DNA of 64,000 nucleotides, taken from assembly GCF_030268885.1 (NCBI RefSeq), contig NZ_BSSA01000008.1, positions 1 to 64,000 on the forward strand. The letters are read 5' to 3'. This DNA is from Kitasatospora phosalacinea. Lineage in GTDB: Bacteria > Actinomycetota > Actinomycetes > Streptomycetales > Streptomycetaceae. The first letter of the stretch is position 1, and the number at the start of each line of letters is the position of its first letter. Below the pieces are notes generated by a model that made no database searches, was not told the origin of the DNA, and saw only the letters and a program-made list of their open reading frames with translations. The position numbers and the translations under genes were made by a program. Shown here piece after piece: positions 37,483 to 47,023 of this stretch.

Positions 37483-37653
37483 GCGCCGCCGCGCGGGCGT
37501 GCGGTCGCGCAGTTCAGCACCGCCGCGTCCGCCGGGAGCGCCGCCACCGCCTCCTCCCCGCCACCGCCCCCTCCCCGCCACCGGCTTCCGTTCCGGCGGC
37601 GCACCCGCTCTCCTTTCCGCCCGCCCGTCTCCCCGGCGGAAGGGGGAGGGCCG

Positions 37654-37959
37654 GTGTCGATCGCGGGCGTGGCGGTGGCGGCGGCGCAGGTCGCGACCGG
37701 GGGCGGCGTGGTCCGGTTCGGGGTGCGCCTGCAGCAGTCGACGCGCCGCCGGGGCGTGGAGTTCTCCGGCCTGCGGCTGCTCCGGCGGGCGCGGCTGACA
37801 GTGGTGCCGCCGGGGTCGGGCCCGGCCTGCCTGGGCGTCTTCCGCCTGGTGCCGTCGCCGTGGGAACGGCCGTTCGCCCTCCTGGCGCTGCTGCTGGTGC
37901 CGGCGGCGCCGGCGCCGCTCGTGGCCGGAGCCGTCGGCGGCCGCCGCGCGAAGCGCTGA
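37654..37959 (+). CDS. Hypothetical small protein with C-terminal hydrophobic segment
   Basis: 101 residues, no family recognised. GTG 37654 follows GGAAGGGGGAGG. One hydrophobic stretch near the C-terminus (FALLALLLVPAAPAPLVAGA) ends in a basic tail (GGRRAKR), suggesting a tail-anchored membrane protein if real. The 170 bp upstream are GC-only low-complexity sequence. The call is tentative. Confidence 0.35.
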   Translation: MSIAGVAVAAAQVATGGGVVRFGVRLQQSTRRRGVEFSGLRLLRRARLTVVPPGSGPACLGVFRLVPSPWERPFALLALLLVPAAPAPLVAGAVGGRRAKR

Positions 37960-37995
37960 CCGCGACGGCCCGACGACCGTCCGGCAGCGGCCCGG

Positions 37996-38598
37996 TCACC
38001 GTCCGGCGGCCGCGCCGGAGCACAGGAGGGCGATCGCGTCGCCGATGAGGGCCTCGCCCTGGTCGGCCGTGATCCGCCGGGAGGCGACGAGCGTCGAGGC
38101 GCCCTGGACGGTCGCGGACAGCAGCAGGGTGAGCCGGGCGACGTCGGAGGCCGGGTAGGCGCCCGCCGCGACGCCCGCGTCCATGAGGCCGGACATGGTG
38201 GCGAACAGGCGTTCCGCGGCGCTGCGGACCGCCTCCGGGGGTTCGTCGACCTTGGTCGCGAACATCAGGTCGAGCAGGGCGGGCTCCCGGACGGCGAACC
38301 CCAGGTAGGCCGAGGCGGCGGCGCGCAGGGTGCGCGCGTGGTCGTCCCGTTCGCGGACGGCGGCTCGGCGGATCTCCTCGTCGAGCCGGAGGAAGCCGCG
38401 CTCCGCGAGCGCGTCGAGCAGGGCGGCGCGGTCGGGGAAGTGGCTGCGCGGGGCCCCGTGGCTGACGCCCGCCTCGCGGGCCAGCTCGCGCAGGGACAGT
38501 GCGTCCAGGCCGCGTTCGCGGAGCACCGCCTCCGCCCGTTCGAGCAGGGCGGCGCGGAGGTTGCCGTGGTGGAAGGGCCGCTGGGACATGCGCGCCAT
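37996..38598 (-). CDS. TetR family transcriptional regulator
   Basis: 200 residues. The N-terminal DNA-binding region reads LRAALLERAEAVLRERGLDA then LSLRELAREAGVSHGAPRSH, a normal TetR helix-turn-helix, and the C-terminal ligand domain is divergent (WHG-like). Two possible starts, ATG 38598 and ATG 38589. It is divergent from the oxidoreductase at 38700. The spacer contains overlapping TAGTC/GACTA palindromes laid over that gene's promoter, so repression of the oxidoreductase is strongly suggested. Confidence 0.92.
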   Translation of the reverse strand: MARMSQRPFHHGNLRAALLERAEAVLRERGLDALSLRELAREAGVSHGAPRSHFPDRAALLDALAERGFLRLDEEIRRAAVRERDDHARTLRAAASAYLGFAVREPALLDLMFATKVDEPPEAVRSAAERLFATMSGLMDAGVAAGAYPASDVARLTLLLSATVQGASTLVASRRITADQGEALIGDAIALLCSGAAAGR

Positions 38599-38610
38599 CC
38601 TATCCGGAAG

Positions 38611-38645
38611 TAGTCATTGACTAGTTTCTAGACACTGCCTAGTCT
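38611..38645 (+). promoter_or_regulatory. Promoter of the oxidoreductase overlapped by TetR operators
   Basis: TTGACT (38617-38622), a 17-bp spacer and TAGTCT (38640-38645) make a near-consensus sigma-70-type promoter towards the gene at 38700. Overlapping it are TAGTCA-T-TGACTA (38611-38623, perfect palindrome) and GACTAG-N14-CTAGTC (38619-38644). Bound TetR would cover both promoter boxes. Confidence 0.78.
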
Positions 38646-38699
38646 CGGGGCCGGACGCCGACGCGCCGACGCGGCGCACCGAGGGGAAGAGGCCCGGAG

Positions 38700-39749
38700 A
38701 TGACGCACCCGAACACCGCACTGTGGCTGCCGAAGCCGGGCGCGCCCTTCGAGGTGGGGCCCGCGCCCTACACCCCGCCCGCGGCGGGCGAGGTGGTCGT
38801 CCGGGTGCGGGCGGTCGCCGTGAACCCGATCGACGGCCTGCCCGGCTTCCTCTACCGGCTGGCCCTGCCCTGGCTGGCCTTCCCCGCCGTCGTGGGCTCG
38901 GACGTCGCGGGCGAGGTCGTCGAGACCGGCCCCGGGGTGACCCGGCTGCGCCCGGGGGACCGCGTCCTCGGGCACGCGTTCGGGGTCGACGCGTCCCGCA
39001 ACCGGCCGGCCGAGAGCGCCTTCCAGCACTACGCCGTCCTGCTGGAGCACATGACCTCCCCCGTGCCCGGGTCACTGCCCCTGCCGCAGGCCGCCGTGCT
39101 GCCGCTGGCCCTGTCGACCGCCGCGACCGGCCTGTTCCAGCCGGACCACCTCGGTCTCGCGCTGCCCGGGGCCGGGCCCGCCGAGCGCGGGGAGACGGTG
39201 CTCGTCTGGGGCGCCTCGACCAGCGTCGGGACCAACGCGGTCCAGCTCGCCCGCAACGCGGGCTACCGGGTCCTGGCCACCTCGTCCCCGCACAACTTCG
39301 ACCTCGTCCGTTCCCTGGGCGCGGCCCACGCCGTCGACCGCAACAGCCCCACCGCCGTGGCGGAACTGCTCGACCTGATCGGCGACGGACCGCTCGCGGG
39401 CACCCTGGCGATCGGCGCCGGTTCGCTCCGCCGGACCGTCCCGGTCGCGGCCCGGGCCACGGGCAGCGGGCGGATCGCCTCGGCCCGGCCCGCGGTGCTC
39501 ACCCGCGTCCCGGGGTGGCTGGCGCGGTGGCGCGGGGTGCGGGTGAGCAGCATCTGGGGCGGCACCCTGAAGGACAACGAGGTCGGACCGGCCGTCTACA
39601 CCGGTTTCCTGCCCGCCGCGCTCGCCTCCGGCGCCTACCGCGCCGCACCGGACGCCCTCGTCGTCGGCCACGGCCTGGCCGCCGTCCCCGACGCCCTGCG
39701 GGAGTTGAGGAAGGGCGTCTCCGCGAGGAAACTGGTCGTCACCCTCTGA
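38700..39749 (+). CDS. Zinc-type alcohol dehydrogenase-like oxidoreductase (enoyl reductase/quinone reductase type)
   Basis: 349 residues, medium-chain dehydrogenase fold. N-terminal GroES-like domain (VVVRVRAVAVNPIDGLPGFL, FPAVVGSDVAGEVVETG) and NADPH domain (VLVWGASTSVGTNAVQLARN, then ATSSPHNFDLVRSLGAAHAV). The AVNPID and GASTSVG motifs are those of trans-acting enoyl reductases and zeta-crystallin-like reductases that do not bind zinc. Substrate unknown. It is controlled by the divergent TetR gene. ATG 38700 follows GGGGAAGAGG. Confidence 0.9.
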   Translation: MTHPNTALWLPKPGAPFEVGPAPYTPPAAGEVVVRVRAVAVNPIDGLPGFLYRLALPWLAFPAVVGSDVAGEVVETGPGVTRLRPGDRVLGHAFGVDASRNRPAESAFQHYAVLLEHMTSPVPGSLPLPQAAVLPLALSTAATGLFQPDHLGLALPGAGPAERGETVLVWGASTSVGTNAVQLARNAGYRVLATSSPHNFDLVRSLGAAHAVDRNSPTAVAELLDLIGDGPLAGTLAIGAGSLRRTVPVAARATGSGRIASARPAVLTRVPGWLARWRGVRVSSIWGGTLKDNEVGPAVYTGFLPAALASGAYRAAPDALVVGHGLAAVPDALRELRKGVSARKLVVTL

Positions 39750-39821
39750 GCGCCCCGCCGCGCTCCCGCCCGCCCCGTCGCGCTCCCGCCCGCTGTCGGC
39801 GGCGGCTGGCAGGCTGGCCCG

Positions 39822-40382
39822 ATGAGCGATGAACCCACCACCTCGCCGCAGAACTTCTCCCCCGCCTGGTCCGACGCCGCGGCCCGCACCGACCCGCCGC
39901 TGGTCGGCGACGAGCGCGAGGTCCTGCTGGCGTACCTGGAGTTCCACCGCGAGACCTTCGCGCTGAAGTGCGCGGGCGTCCCGACCGGGCGGCTGTCGGA
40001 GTTCCTGGTGCCGCCGTCCGGGCTGACCCTGCACGGCCTGGTCCGGCACCTGGCCGGGGTCGAGCAGTGGTGGCTGCAGATCCAGTTCGCCGGGGACGAG
40101 TCCCGGCCGGTGCTGTACTACTCGGACGACGACCCGAACCAGGACTTCGAGCACCTCGACGGGGACTTCGACGAGGCCTTCGCCACCTGGCGCGCCCAGG
40201 TCGAGGTCTCCCGCCGGATCGTCGCCGACGCCCCCTCGCTGGACGCCACCGGCGTGCACAAGGCCACCGGGAAGCCGGTCTCGCTGCGCCGCATCCTGGT
40301 CCACCTGCTCGCCGAGTACGCCCGCCACAACGGGCACGCGGACCTGCTGCGCGAACGCATCGACGGCGCCACCGGCTACTGA
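39822..40382 (+). CDS. DinB/DUF664 family protein
   Basis: 186 residues. Four-helix DinB fold with metal-binding His in TLHGLVRHLAGVEQWWLQ and LVHLLAEYARHNGHADLLRE; the pattern matches DUF664. Such actinobacterial proteins are thought to be thiol (mycothiol) transferases or metal enzymes with unknown substrates. The end of the gene is followed by a clear terminator. ATG 39822. Confidence 0.88.
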   Translation: MSDEPTTSPQNFSPAWSDAAARTDPPLVGDEREVLLAYLEFHRETFALKCAGVPTGRLSEFLVPPSGLTLHGLVRHLAGVEQWWLQIQFAGDESRPVLYYSDDDPNQDFEHLDGDFDEAFATWRAQVEVSRRIVADAPSLDATGVHKATGKPVSLRRILVHLLAEYARHNGHADLLRERIDGATGY

Positions 40383-40417
40383 ACCGGCCGCCGGGCCGGG
40401 CACCGGACCGGCCGCTG

Positions 40418-40456
40418 CGCCCGGGAACTCCCGCTGCCGCCGGGGGTTCCCGGGCG
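40418..40456. terminator. Terminator after the DinB gene
   Basis: 15-bp stem with one mismatch: CGCCCGGGAACTCCC (40418-40432) with 40442-40456, 9-nt loop. Placed 36 bp after the stop. Confidence 0.75.
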
Positions 40457-40594
40457 TAGCCTTGAACGGGTGCCCCTCCTCGTCGGCCGCCGACGCCCGG
40501 GCCCGCAGCGCGCCACCGCGCGCCGCCGGCCCGCCCGTCCGCCCCGGCCGGCCCCGCCCCGTTCCCCCGTCGCCACCCCCGCGGACCCACCCCC

Positions 40595-41614
40595 ATGACG
40601 CAGCAGCACCCCACCTCCCTCCCCGTCGTCGACCTCTCGCTCGCCGACGGCACCCCCGCCGACCGGGCCCGCCTGCACCGGGAGCTGCGCGCGGCCGCGA
40701 CCGGGGTCGGCTTCTTCCAGCTCACCGGCCACGGCGTCACCCCCGCCGAGACCGCCGCCCTGACCTCCGCGATGCACGCCTTCTTCGCCCTCCCGGAGGC
40801 CGACCGGCTGGCCGTCAGCAACCTCAACTCGCCGCACTTCCGCGGCTACACCCGCACCGGCGACGAGCACACCGGCGGCCGCCGCGACTGGCGCGACCAG
40901 CTCGACATCGGCCCCGAGCTGCCCCCGCACGTCCCGGCGCCGGGCGAGCCCGCGTACTGGTGGCTGGAGGGCCCCAACCAGTGGCCGCCCGCCCTGCCCG
41001 AGCTGCGCCCCGCCGCCCTGCACTGGATCGACCGGCTCGACGGCGTCGCCCACCGCCTGCTGCACGAGCTGCTCGCCTCGATCGGCGCCCGCCCCGACTT
41101 CTACGACGACGCCTTCGCCCCGCACCCCCACCTGCACCTCAAGCTGGTCCGCTACCCCGGCACCGCCCCCGACGGCCCCCCGCAGGGCGTCGGCACCCAC
41201 AAGGACTACGGCTTCATCACCCTGCTCCTGCAGGACACCGTCGGCGGCCTCCAGGTCGAACGCCCCGACGGCACCTTCCTCGACGTCCCCCCGCTGGAGG
41301 GCGCCTTCGTCGTCAACCTCGGCGAACTGCTGGAGGTCGCCACCGACGGCTACCTGCGGGCCACCTCCCACCGCGTGCTGTCCCCGCCCGGCGCCCGCGA
41401 GCGCTTCTCCGTCCCGTTCTTCTTCAACCCCCGCCTCGACGCCCACATCGCCCCCTTGGAGTTCCCGCACGCCCACCACGCCCCCGGCATCACCCAGGAC
41501 CCTTCGAATCCCCTGCACGCCGAATTCGGCACGAACGAACTGAAGGGCTACTCCCGCGCCCACCCCGCAGTCACCAGGCGCCACCACCCCGAACTGCTCG
41601 GCCGGACGTCGTAG
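40595..41614 (+). CDS. Isopenicillin N synthase-like 2OG-Fe(II) oxygenase
   Basis: 339 residues. N-terminal DIOX_N region (LPVVDLSLADGT, GVGFFQLTGHGV) and the double-stranded beta-helix with Fe(II) ligands H and D in GTHKDYGFITLLLQD, the distal His in ATSHRVLSP, and the co-substrate Arg-x-Ser in RERFSVPFFF. This is the IPNS/plant-type 2-oxoglutarate oxygenase family. The substrate cannot be told. A single gene rather than part of a cluster; the neighbouring MerR gene lies 66 bp downstream but has its own operator-like site. Confidence 0.9.
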   Translation: MTQQHPTSLPVVDLSLADGTPADRARLHRELRAAATGVGFFQLTGHGVTPAETAALTSAMHAFFALPEADRLAVSNLNSPHFRGYTRTGDEHTGGRRDWRDQLDIGPELPPHVPAPGEPAYWWLEGPNQWPPALPELRPAALHWIDRLDGVAHRLLHELLASIGARPDFYDDAFAPHPHLHLKLVRYPGTAPDGPPQGVGTHKDYGFITLLLQDTVGGLQVERPDGTFLDVPPLEGAFVVNLGELLEVATDGYLRATSHRVLSPPGARERFSVPFFFNPRLDAHIAPLEFPHAHHAPGITQDPSNPLHAEFGTNELKGYSRAHPAVTRRHHPELLGRTS

Positions 41615-41634
41615 CGCCCGCGCCCCGACGGGTG

Positions 41635-41657
41635 CGACACTGCTGCTGTCACAGTGG
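41635..41657 (+). promoter_or_regulatory. Operator-like 23-bp site upstream of MerR gene
   Basis: Matches the site at 48211-48233 in 19 of 23 positions, including the invariant block GCTGTCACAGTGG, which contains the palindrome CTGT-C-ACAG. It ends 22 bp before the MerR start, in the right place for autoregulation. Confidence 0.7.
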
Positions 41658-41679
41658 GGTCGGGCTGGGGGTCGGTGTG

Positions 41680-42420
41680 GTGGACGGGCCGCGGTGGACG
41701 GTGGAGGAGCTGGCGGGGCGGGCCGGGGTGACGGTGCGGACGCTACGGTTCTACGGGGCGAAGGGGCTGCTGCCGCCGCCGGAGCTGGGAGCCCGGCGGG
41801 TGGGGTGGTACGGGGCCGAGCACCTGGGGCGGCTGGAGCTGATCGAGGAGTTGCAGCGGCAGGGGCTGACGCTGGCCGCGATCGAGCGGTACCTGGCGCA
41901 ACTGCCGCAGGACGTAGGGGAGTTGGACCTGGCGATCCACCGGGCGCTGGTGGCGTCCTGGACGCCGGAGTCGGCCGAGGAGGCGAGCCGGGAGCAGGTG
42001 GAGCGGCGGGCCGGGCGGGCGCTGTCGGACGCGGACCTGGACTCGCTGACGGCGATGGGCGCGCTGCACCGCACGGACGACCCCGGGGTGTTCAAGGTCG
42101 ACCCGGGCCTGCTGCCGCTGGGGGTGCGGGTGCTGGACGTGCCGATCCCGCTGGAGACGCTGCTGGCGGCGCGGGCGGTGGTGCGGCTGCACAGCCGGGC
42201 GACGGCGCACGACCTGCACCGGCTGTTCCGGGACACGGTGTGGCGCCCGTACCGGGAGAGCGGGCCGGAGCCCGCGGAGCTGGAGCGGATGCGGGAGTTG
42301 ACGGACCGCATCCAGCCGATGGTGGTGCAGGCGCTGGTGACGGCGTTCCAGCGCTCGCTGGCGGAGGAACTGGCCCGCCCCCACCCGGAGGAGGGGGCGG
42401 GCCGGGCGGAGGGTCAGTAG
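41680..42420 (+). CDS. MerR family regulator, probable controller of the acyl-CoA operon
   Basis: 246 residues. N-terminal MerR domain (RWTVEELAGRAGVTVRTLRF, YGAKGLLPPP, LIEELQRQGLTLAAIERYL) and a long C-terminal effector domain of about 150 residues, unlike metal-sensing MerR proteins. Long MerR proteins of this type regulate fatty-acid or branched-chain catabolism in several bacteria. GTG 41680 or 41677 are both possible. The stop overlaps the stop of the convergent FadB-type gene by 3 bp. The same 23-bp site occurs upstream of this gene and upstream of the racemase-led operon. Confidence 0.88.
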   Translation: MDGPRWTVEELAGRAGVTVRTLRFYGAKGLLPPPELGARRVGWYGAEHLGRLELIEELQRQGLTLAAIERYLAQLPQDVGELDLAIHRALVASWTPESAEEASREQVERRAGRALSDADLDSLTAMGALHRTDDPGVFKVDPGLLPLGVRVLDVPIPLETLLAARAVVRLHSRATAHDLHRLFRDTVWRPYRESGPEPAELERMRELTDRIQPMVVQALVTAFQRSLAEELARPHPEEGAGRAEGQ

Positions 42421-44576
42421 CGGCCGCCGCTCTCGGCGAGGGCGACCAGGGAGGCGGGCGGGGTGAAGCGTTCGCCGTAGGCGGCGGCGAGTTCGCGGGC
42501 GCGGGCGGTGAAGCCGGCCGGGCCGCCGGGGTAGCCGTTGACGTACTGCAGGACGCCGCCGGTCCAGGCGGGGAAGCCGATGCCGAGGATGGAGCCGATG
42601 TTGGCGTCGGCGGCGGAGGTGAGGACGCCCTCGTCGAGGCAGCGGATCGAGTCGATCGCCTCGGCGAACAGCATCCGCTCCTTCATGTCCTCGAACGGGA
42701 TCTCCGCGCCCTCGCGCGCGAAGTGCTCGCGCAGGCCGGGCCAGAGGCGGGTGCGGCGCCCGTCGACGTACTCGTAGAAGCCCGCGCCGCCGCTGCGGCC
42801 GGGGCGGTCGAACTCGTCGAGCATCCGGTCCATGACGGCCTCGCCGGGGTGGGCGGTCCAGGTGCCGCCGGACTCCTCGACGGCGCGCCGGGTCTCGTCG
42901 CGGATCCTGCGCGGCAGGGTGAGGGTGAGCTCGTCCAGCAGCGCGAGGACCTTGGCGGGGTAGCCGGCCTGGGCGGCGGCCTGCTCGACGGAGGACGGGT
43001 CGAGGCCCTCGCCGACCATCGCGACGCCCTCGTTGAGGAACTGGCCGATCACCCGGGAGGTGAAGAAGCCGCGGGAGTCGTTGACCACGATCGGGGTCTT
43101 GCGGATCTGCCGGACCAGGTCGAAGGCCCGGGCCAGGGCCTCGTCGCCGGTGCGCGGGCCGCGGACGATCTCGACCAGCGGCATCTTGTCGACGGGCGAG
43201 AAGAAGTGCAGGCCGACGAAGTCGGCGGCCCGCTCGACGCCCTCGGCGAGCAGGCCGATCGGCAGGGTGGAGGTGTTGGAGCACAGCAGCGCGTCGGGCG
43301 CGACCACGTGCTGGACCTCCTGGAAGACCTTGTGCTTGAGCTCGGGGTTCTCGAAGACCGCCTCGATGACGGTGTCGCAGCCCGCCAGGTCGGCGGCGTC
43401 CGCGGTCGGGGTGATCCGGTCCAGGAACGCGGCGCGCTCCTCCCCGGTCATCCGGCCGCGCGCCACCTGCTTGTCCAGCAGGCCCGCGCTGTAGGCCTTC
43501 CCGCGTTCGGCGGCCTCCCGGGTGACGTCCTTGAGCAGGACCTCCAGGCCCGCCTTGGCGCAGGAGTACGCGATGCCCGCGCCCATCATGCCCGCGCCCA
43601 GCACGGCGACCTTCGCGGCCTTCCGCTCCGGCGCCGAACTCGGCCGTGATGCACCGGAGTTGACGGCCTGCATGTCGAAGAAGAAGGCCCGGATCATGTT
43701 CTTGGAGGTGGGCCCGCAGGCGAGTTCGGTGAAGTACCGGGCCTCGATCGCGAACGCGGTGTCCACGTCGACCTGGCTGCTCTCCACGGCCGCGGCCAGG
43801 ATGTTGCGCGGCGCCGGGTAGGGCGCGCCGTTCAGCTGCTTGCGCAGGTTGGCGGGGAAGGCGGGCAGGTTGGCGGCGAACGCCGGGGTGCTGGGCGTCC
43901 CGCCGGGGATCTTGTAGCCCTTGGCGTCCCAGGGCTGCAGGCTGGTCGGGTGGGCGGCGATGAAGGAGCGCGCCTTGGCGTCCATCTCCTCGGCGGTGGC
44001 GGCGAGTTCGTGCACCAGGCCGTGCTCCAGGGCCTGCGCCGGGCGGTACTGCTGCCCCTGCAGCAACACCTTGAGCAGGGCGTCGGCGATGCCGAGCATC
44101 CGCACGGTGCGCACCACTCCGCCGCCGCCGGGCAGCAGGCCGAGGGTGACCTCGGGCAGGCCGATCCTGCTGCCGGGGGCGTCCAAGGCGATCCGGTGGT
44201 GGCAGGCGAGGGCGATCTCCAGGCCGCCGCCGAGGGCCGCGCCGTTGATCGCGGCGACCACCGGCTTGCCGAGCGTCTCCAGCCGGCGCAGCGCCCGCTT
44301 GATCCGCATCGAGTCGGTGAACACCCGCTCGGCGTCCTCGGGCCCGGCGGCGGAGAGCAGTTTGAGGTCGCCGCCCGCGAAGAAGGTCTTCTTCGCCGAG
44401 GTGACGACGACGCCGGTCAGCTCCTCGGTGGCGGCCAGCCGTTCGACCACCCCTTCGAGGGCGTCGGTGAACGCGGCGTTCATGGTGTTGGCGGACTGGG
44501 CGGGGTCGTCGAGGACGAGGGTGACCACGCCGTCCTGGTCCTGCTCCCAGCGGATGGGGCTGCTCACGTCGGTCAT
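42414..44576 (-). CDS. Fatty-acid oxidation complex alpha-type fusion (enoyl-CoA hydratase / 3-hydroxyacyl-CoA dehydrogenase)
   Basis: 720 residues. The N-terminal crotonase domain carries both acid residues used by FadB-type hydratases (in GAALGGGLEIALACHHR and RIGLPEVTLG). The dehydrogenase domain has the NAD motif VAVLGAGMMGAGIAYSCA, the catalytic His in FVGLHFFSPVDKMPLVEIV and NDSRGFFTSRV. Two C-terminal helical 3HCDH domains follow. It hydrates 2-enoyl-CoA and oxidises 3-hydroxyacyl-CoA in beta-oxidation. Fourth gene of the operon, 41 bp after the thiolase. ATG 44576; residues encoded upstream in the open frame are Arg/His-rich and not part of the family. Confidence 0.94.
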   Translation of the reverse strand: MTDVSSPIRWEQDQDGVVTLVLDDPAQSANTMNAAFTDALEGVVERLAATEELTGVVVTSAKKTFFAGGDLKLLSAAGPEDAERVFTDSMRIKRALRRLETLGKPVVAAINGAALGGGLEIALACHHRIALDAPGSRIGLPEVTLGLLPGGGGVVRTVRMLGIADALLKVLLQGQQYRPAQALEHGLVHELAATAEEMDAKARSFIAAHPTSLQPWDAKGYKIPGGTPSTPAFAANLPAFPANLRKQLNGAPYPAPRNILAAAVESSQVDVDTAFAIEARYFTELACGPTSKNMIRAFFFDMQAVNSGASRPSSAPERKAAKVAVLGAGMMGAGIAYSCAKAGLEVLLKDVTREAAERGKAYSAGLLDKQVARGRMTGEERAAFLDRITPTADAADLAGCDTVIEAVFENPELKHKVFQEVQHVVAPDALLCSNTSTLPIGLLAEGVERAADFVGLHFFSPVDKMPLVEIVRGPRTGDEALARAFDLVRQIRKTPIVVNDSRGFFTSRVIGQFLNEGVAMVGEGLDPSSVEQAAAQAGYPAKVLALLDELTLTLPRRIRDETRRAVEESGGTWTAHPGEAVMDRMLDEFDRPGRSGGAGFYEYVDGRRTRLWPGLREHFAREGAEIPFEDMKERMLFAEAIDSIRCLDEGVLTSAADANIGSILGIGFPAWTGGVLQYVNGYPGGPAGFTARARELAAAYGERFTPPASLVALAESGGRY

Positions 44577-44617
44577 GTCTGTGAAGTCCTTGGGTGTGTA
44601 CGTGAGGTGGCGGGTGG

Positions 44618-45838
<1,221 letters not shown>

Positions 45839-45864
45839 GGTGTGAATAGCCTCTCGGACGGTTT

Positions 45865-47007
45865 TCAGGCGAGCAGGGAGCGGCCGACGATCTCTTTCAT
45901 GATCTCCGTGGTGCCGCCGTAGATGGTCTGGACGCGCCCGTCGGTGAACGCCCGGGCGACCGCGCTGTCACTCATGTAGCCGGATCCGCCGTGCAGTTGC
46001 AGACAGCGGTCGGCGGTGCGCTTCTGCAGCTCGGTGGCCCACCACTTGGCCATCGAGGCGTCCACCGGGGTCAGCGCGTACCGGTTGTGCTCGCTCACGC
46101 AGCGGTCCACGAAGGCGCGGGTGACGGCGCACTCGGTGGCCAGCTCGGCGATCTCGAACCGGACGTGCTGCAGCGTGGCCAGCGGGCGGCCGAACGCGGT
46201 GCGCTGCTTGACGTACTCGACGGTCTCCGCGAGGACGCACTCGGCGGCGGCGATCGCGGCGACCGCGATGGTCAGCCGCTCCTGGGCCAGGTTGCGCATC
46301 AGGTACAGGAAGCCCTGGTGCTCCTCGCCGAGCAGGTTGGCCTTCGGCACCCGCACGTCGTGGAAGAACAGCTCGGCGGTGTCCTGGGCCTTCTGGCCGA
46401 TCTTGTCGAGGTTGCGGCCGCGCTCGAAGCCCGGCGTGCCGCGCTCCACCACCAGCAGGCTCAGGCCGTGCGCGCCGCCCTCGGCGGTGGTCCTCGCGAC
46501 CACCACGACCAGGTCGGCCAGGATGCCGTTGGAGATGAAGGTCTTGGTGCCGTTCAGCAGGTAGTGGTCGCCCGCGTCGACCGCGGTGGTGCGGATCGCC
46601 TGCAGGTCGGAGCCGGTCTCCGGCTCGGTCATCGCGATCGCGGTGACCAGCTCGCCCGAGCAGAACCCCGGCAGCCAGCGCTGCTTCTGCTCCTCGGTGG
46701 CCAGACCGGTCAGGTACGGGCCGATGACGTCGTTGTGCAGGCCGACGGCCAGGCCGCTGGCCCCGGCCCGGACGAACTCCTCCGCCAGCACCGCGGCGAA
46801 CCGGAAGTCGGCGCTGCCGCCGCCCCCGTACCGCTCCTCCACCGCCAGGCCGAGCAGCCCGGCCCTCCCGGCGGCCAGCCAGGCGGAGCGGTCGACGACG
46901 CCCTGCTGCTCCCAGCGGGCGTGGTGCGGGGTGACCTCCCGGGCGAGGAAGGCCCGGACGGTGGCGCGGAAGTCCTCGTGCTCCTCGGTGTAGAGCTCGC
47001 GCTGCAC
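45865..47007 (-). CDS. Acyl-CoA dehydrogenase, isovaleryl/long-chain-like active site
   Basis: 380 residues with FAD-binding [16 protein letters not shown] and the closing [17 protein letters not shown]. The medium-chain enzymes' catalytic Glu position (Y-E-G-T) is Gly here, while E243 in [11 protein letters not shown] matches the helix-G Glu used by isovaleryl-CoA and long-chain dehydrogenases. That points to branched or long acyl-CoA substrates, though not to a specific one. It passes electrons to ETF, which is not encoded nearby. Second gene of the operon; its stop is 26 bp from the thiolase start. Confidence 0.93.
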   Translation of the reverse strand: MQRELYTEEHEDFRATVRAFLAREVTPHHARWEQQGVVDRSAWLAAGRAGLLGLAVEERYGGGGSADFRFAAVLAEEFVRAGASGLAVGLHNDVIGPYLTGLATEEQKQRWLPGFCSGELVTAIAMTEPETGSDLQAIRTTAVDAGDHYLLNGTKTFISNGILADLVVVVARTTAEGGAHGLSLLVVERGTPGFERGRNLDKIGQKAQDTAELFFHDVRVPKANLLGEEHQGFLYLMRNLAQERLTIAVAAIAAAECVLAETVEYVKQRTAFGRPLATLQHVRFEIAELATECAVTRAFVDRCVSEHNRYALTPVDASMAKWWATELQKRTADRCLQLHGGSGYMSDSAVARAFTDGRVQTIYGGTTEIMKEIVGRSLLA

Positions 47008-47023
47008 GGGCTGGTCCCTTCCG

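Noticed and set aside
39750..39821. Direct repeat CGCGCTCCCGCCCGC between oxidoreductase and DinB genes
   Set aside because: Short, two copies only, in very GC-rich spacer; not distinguishable from low-complexity sequence.
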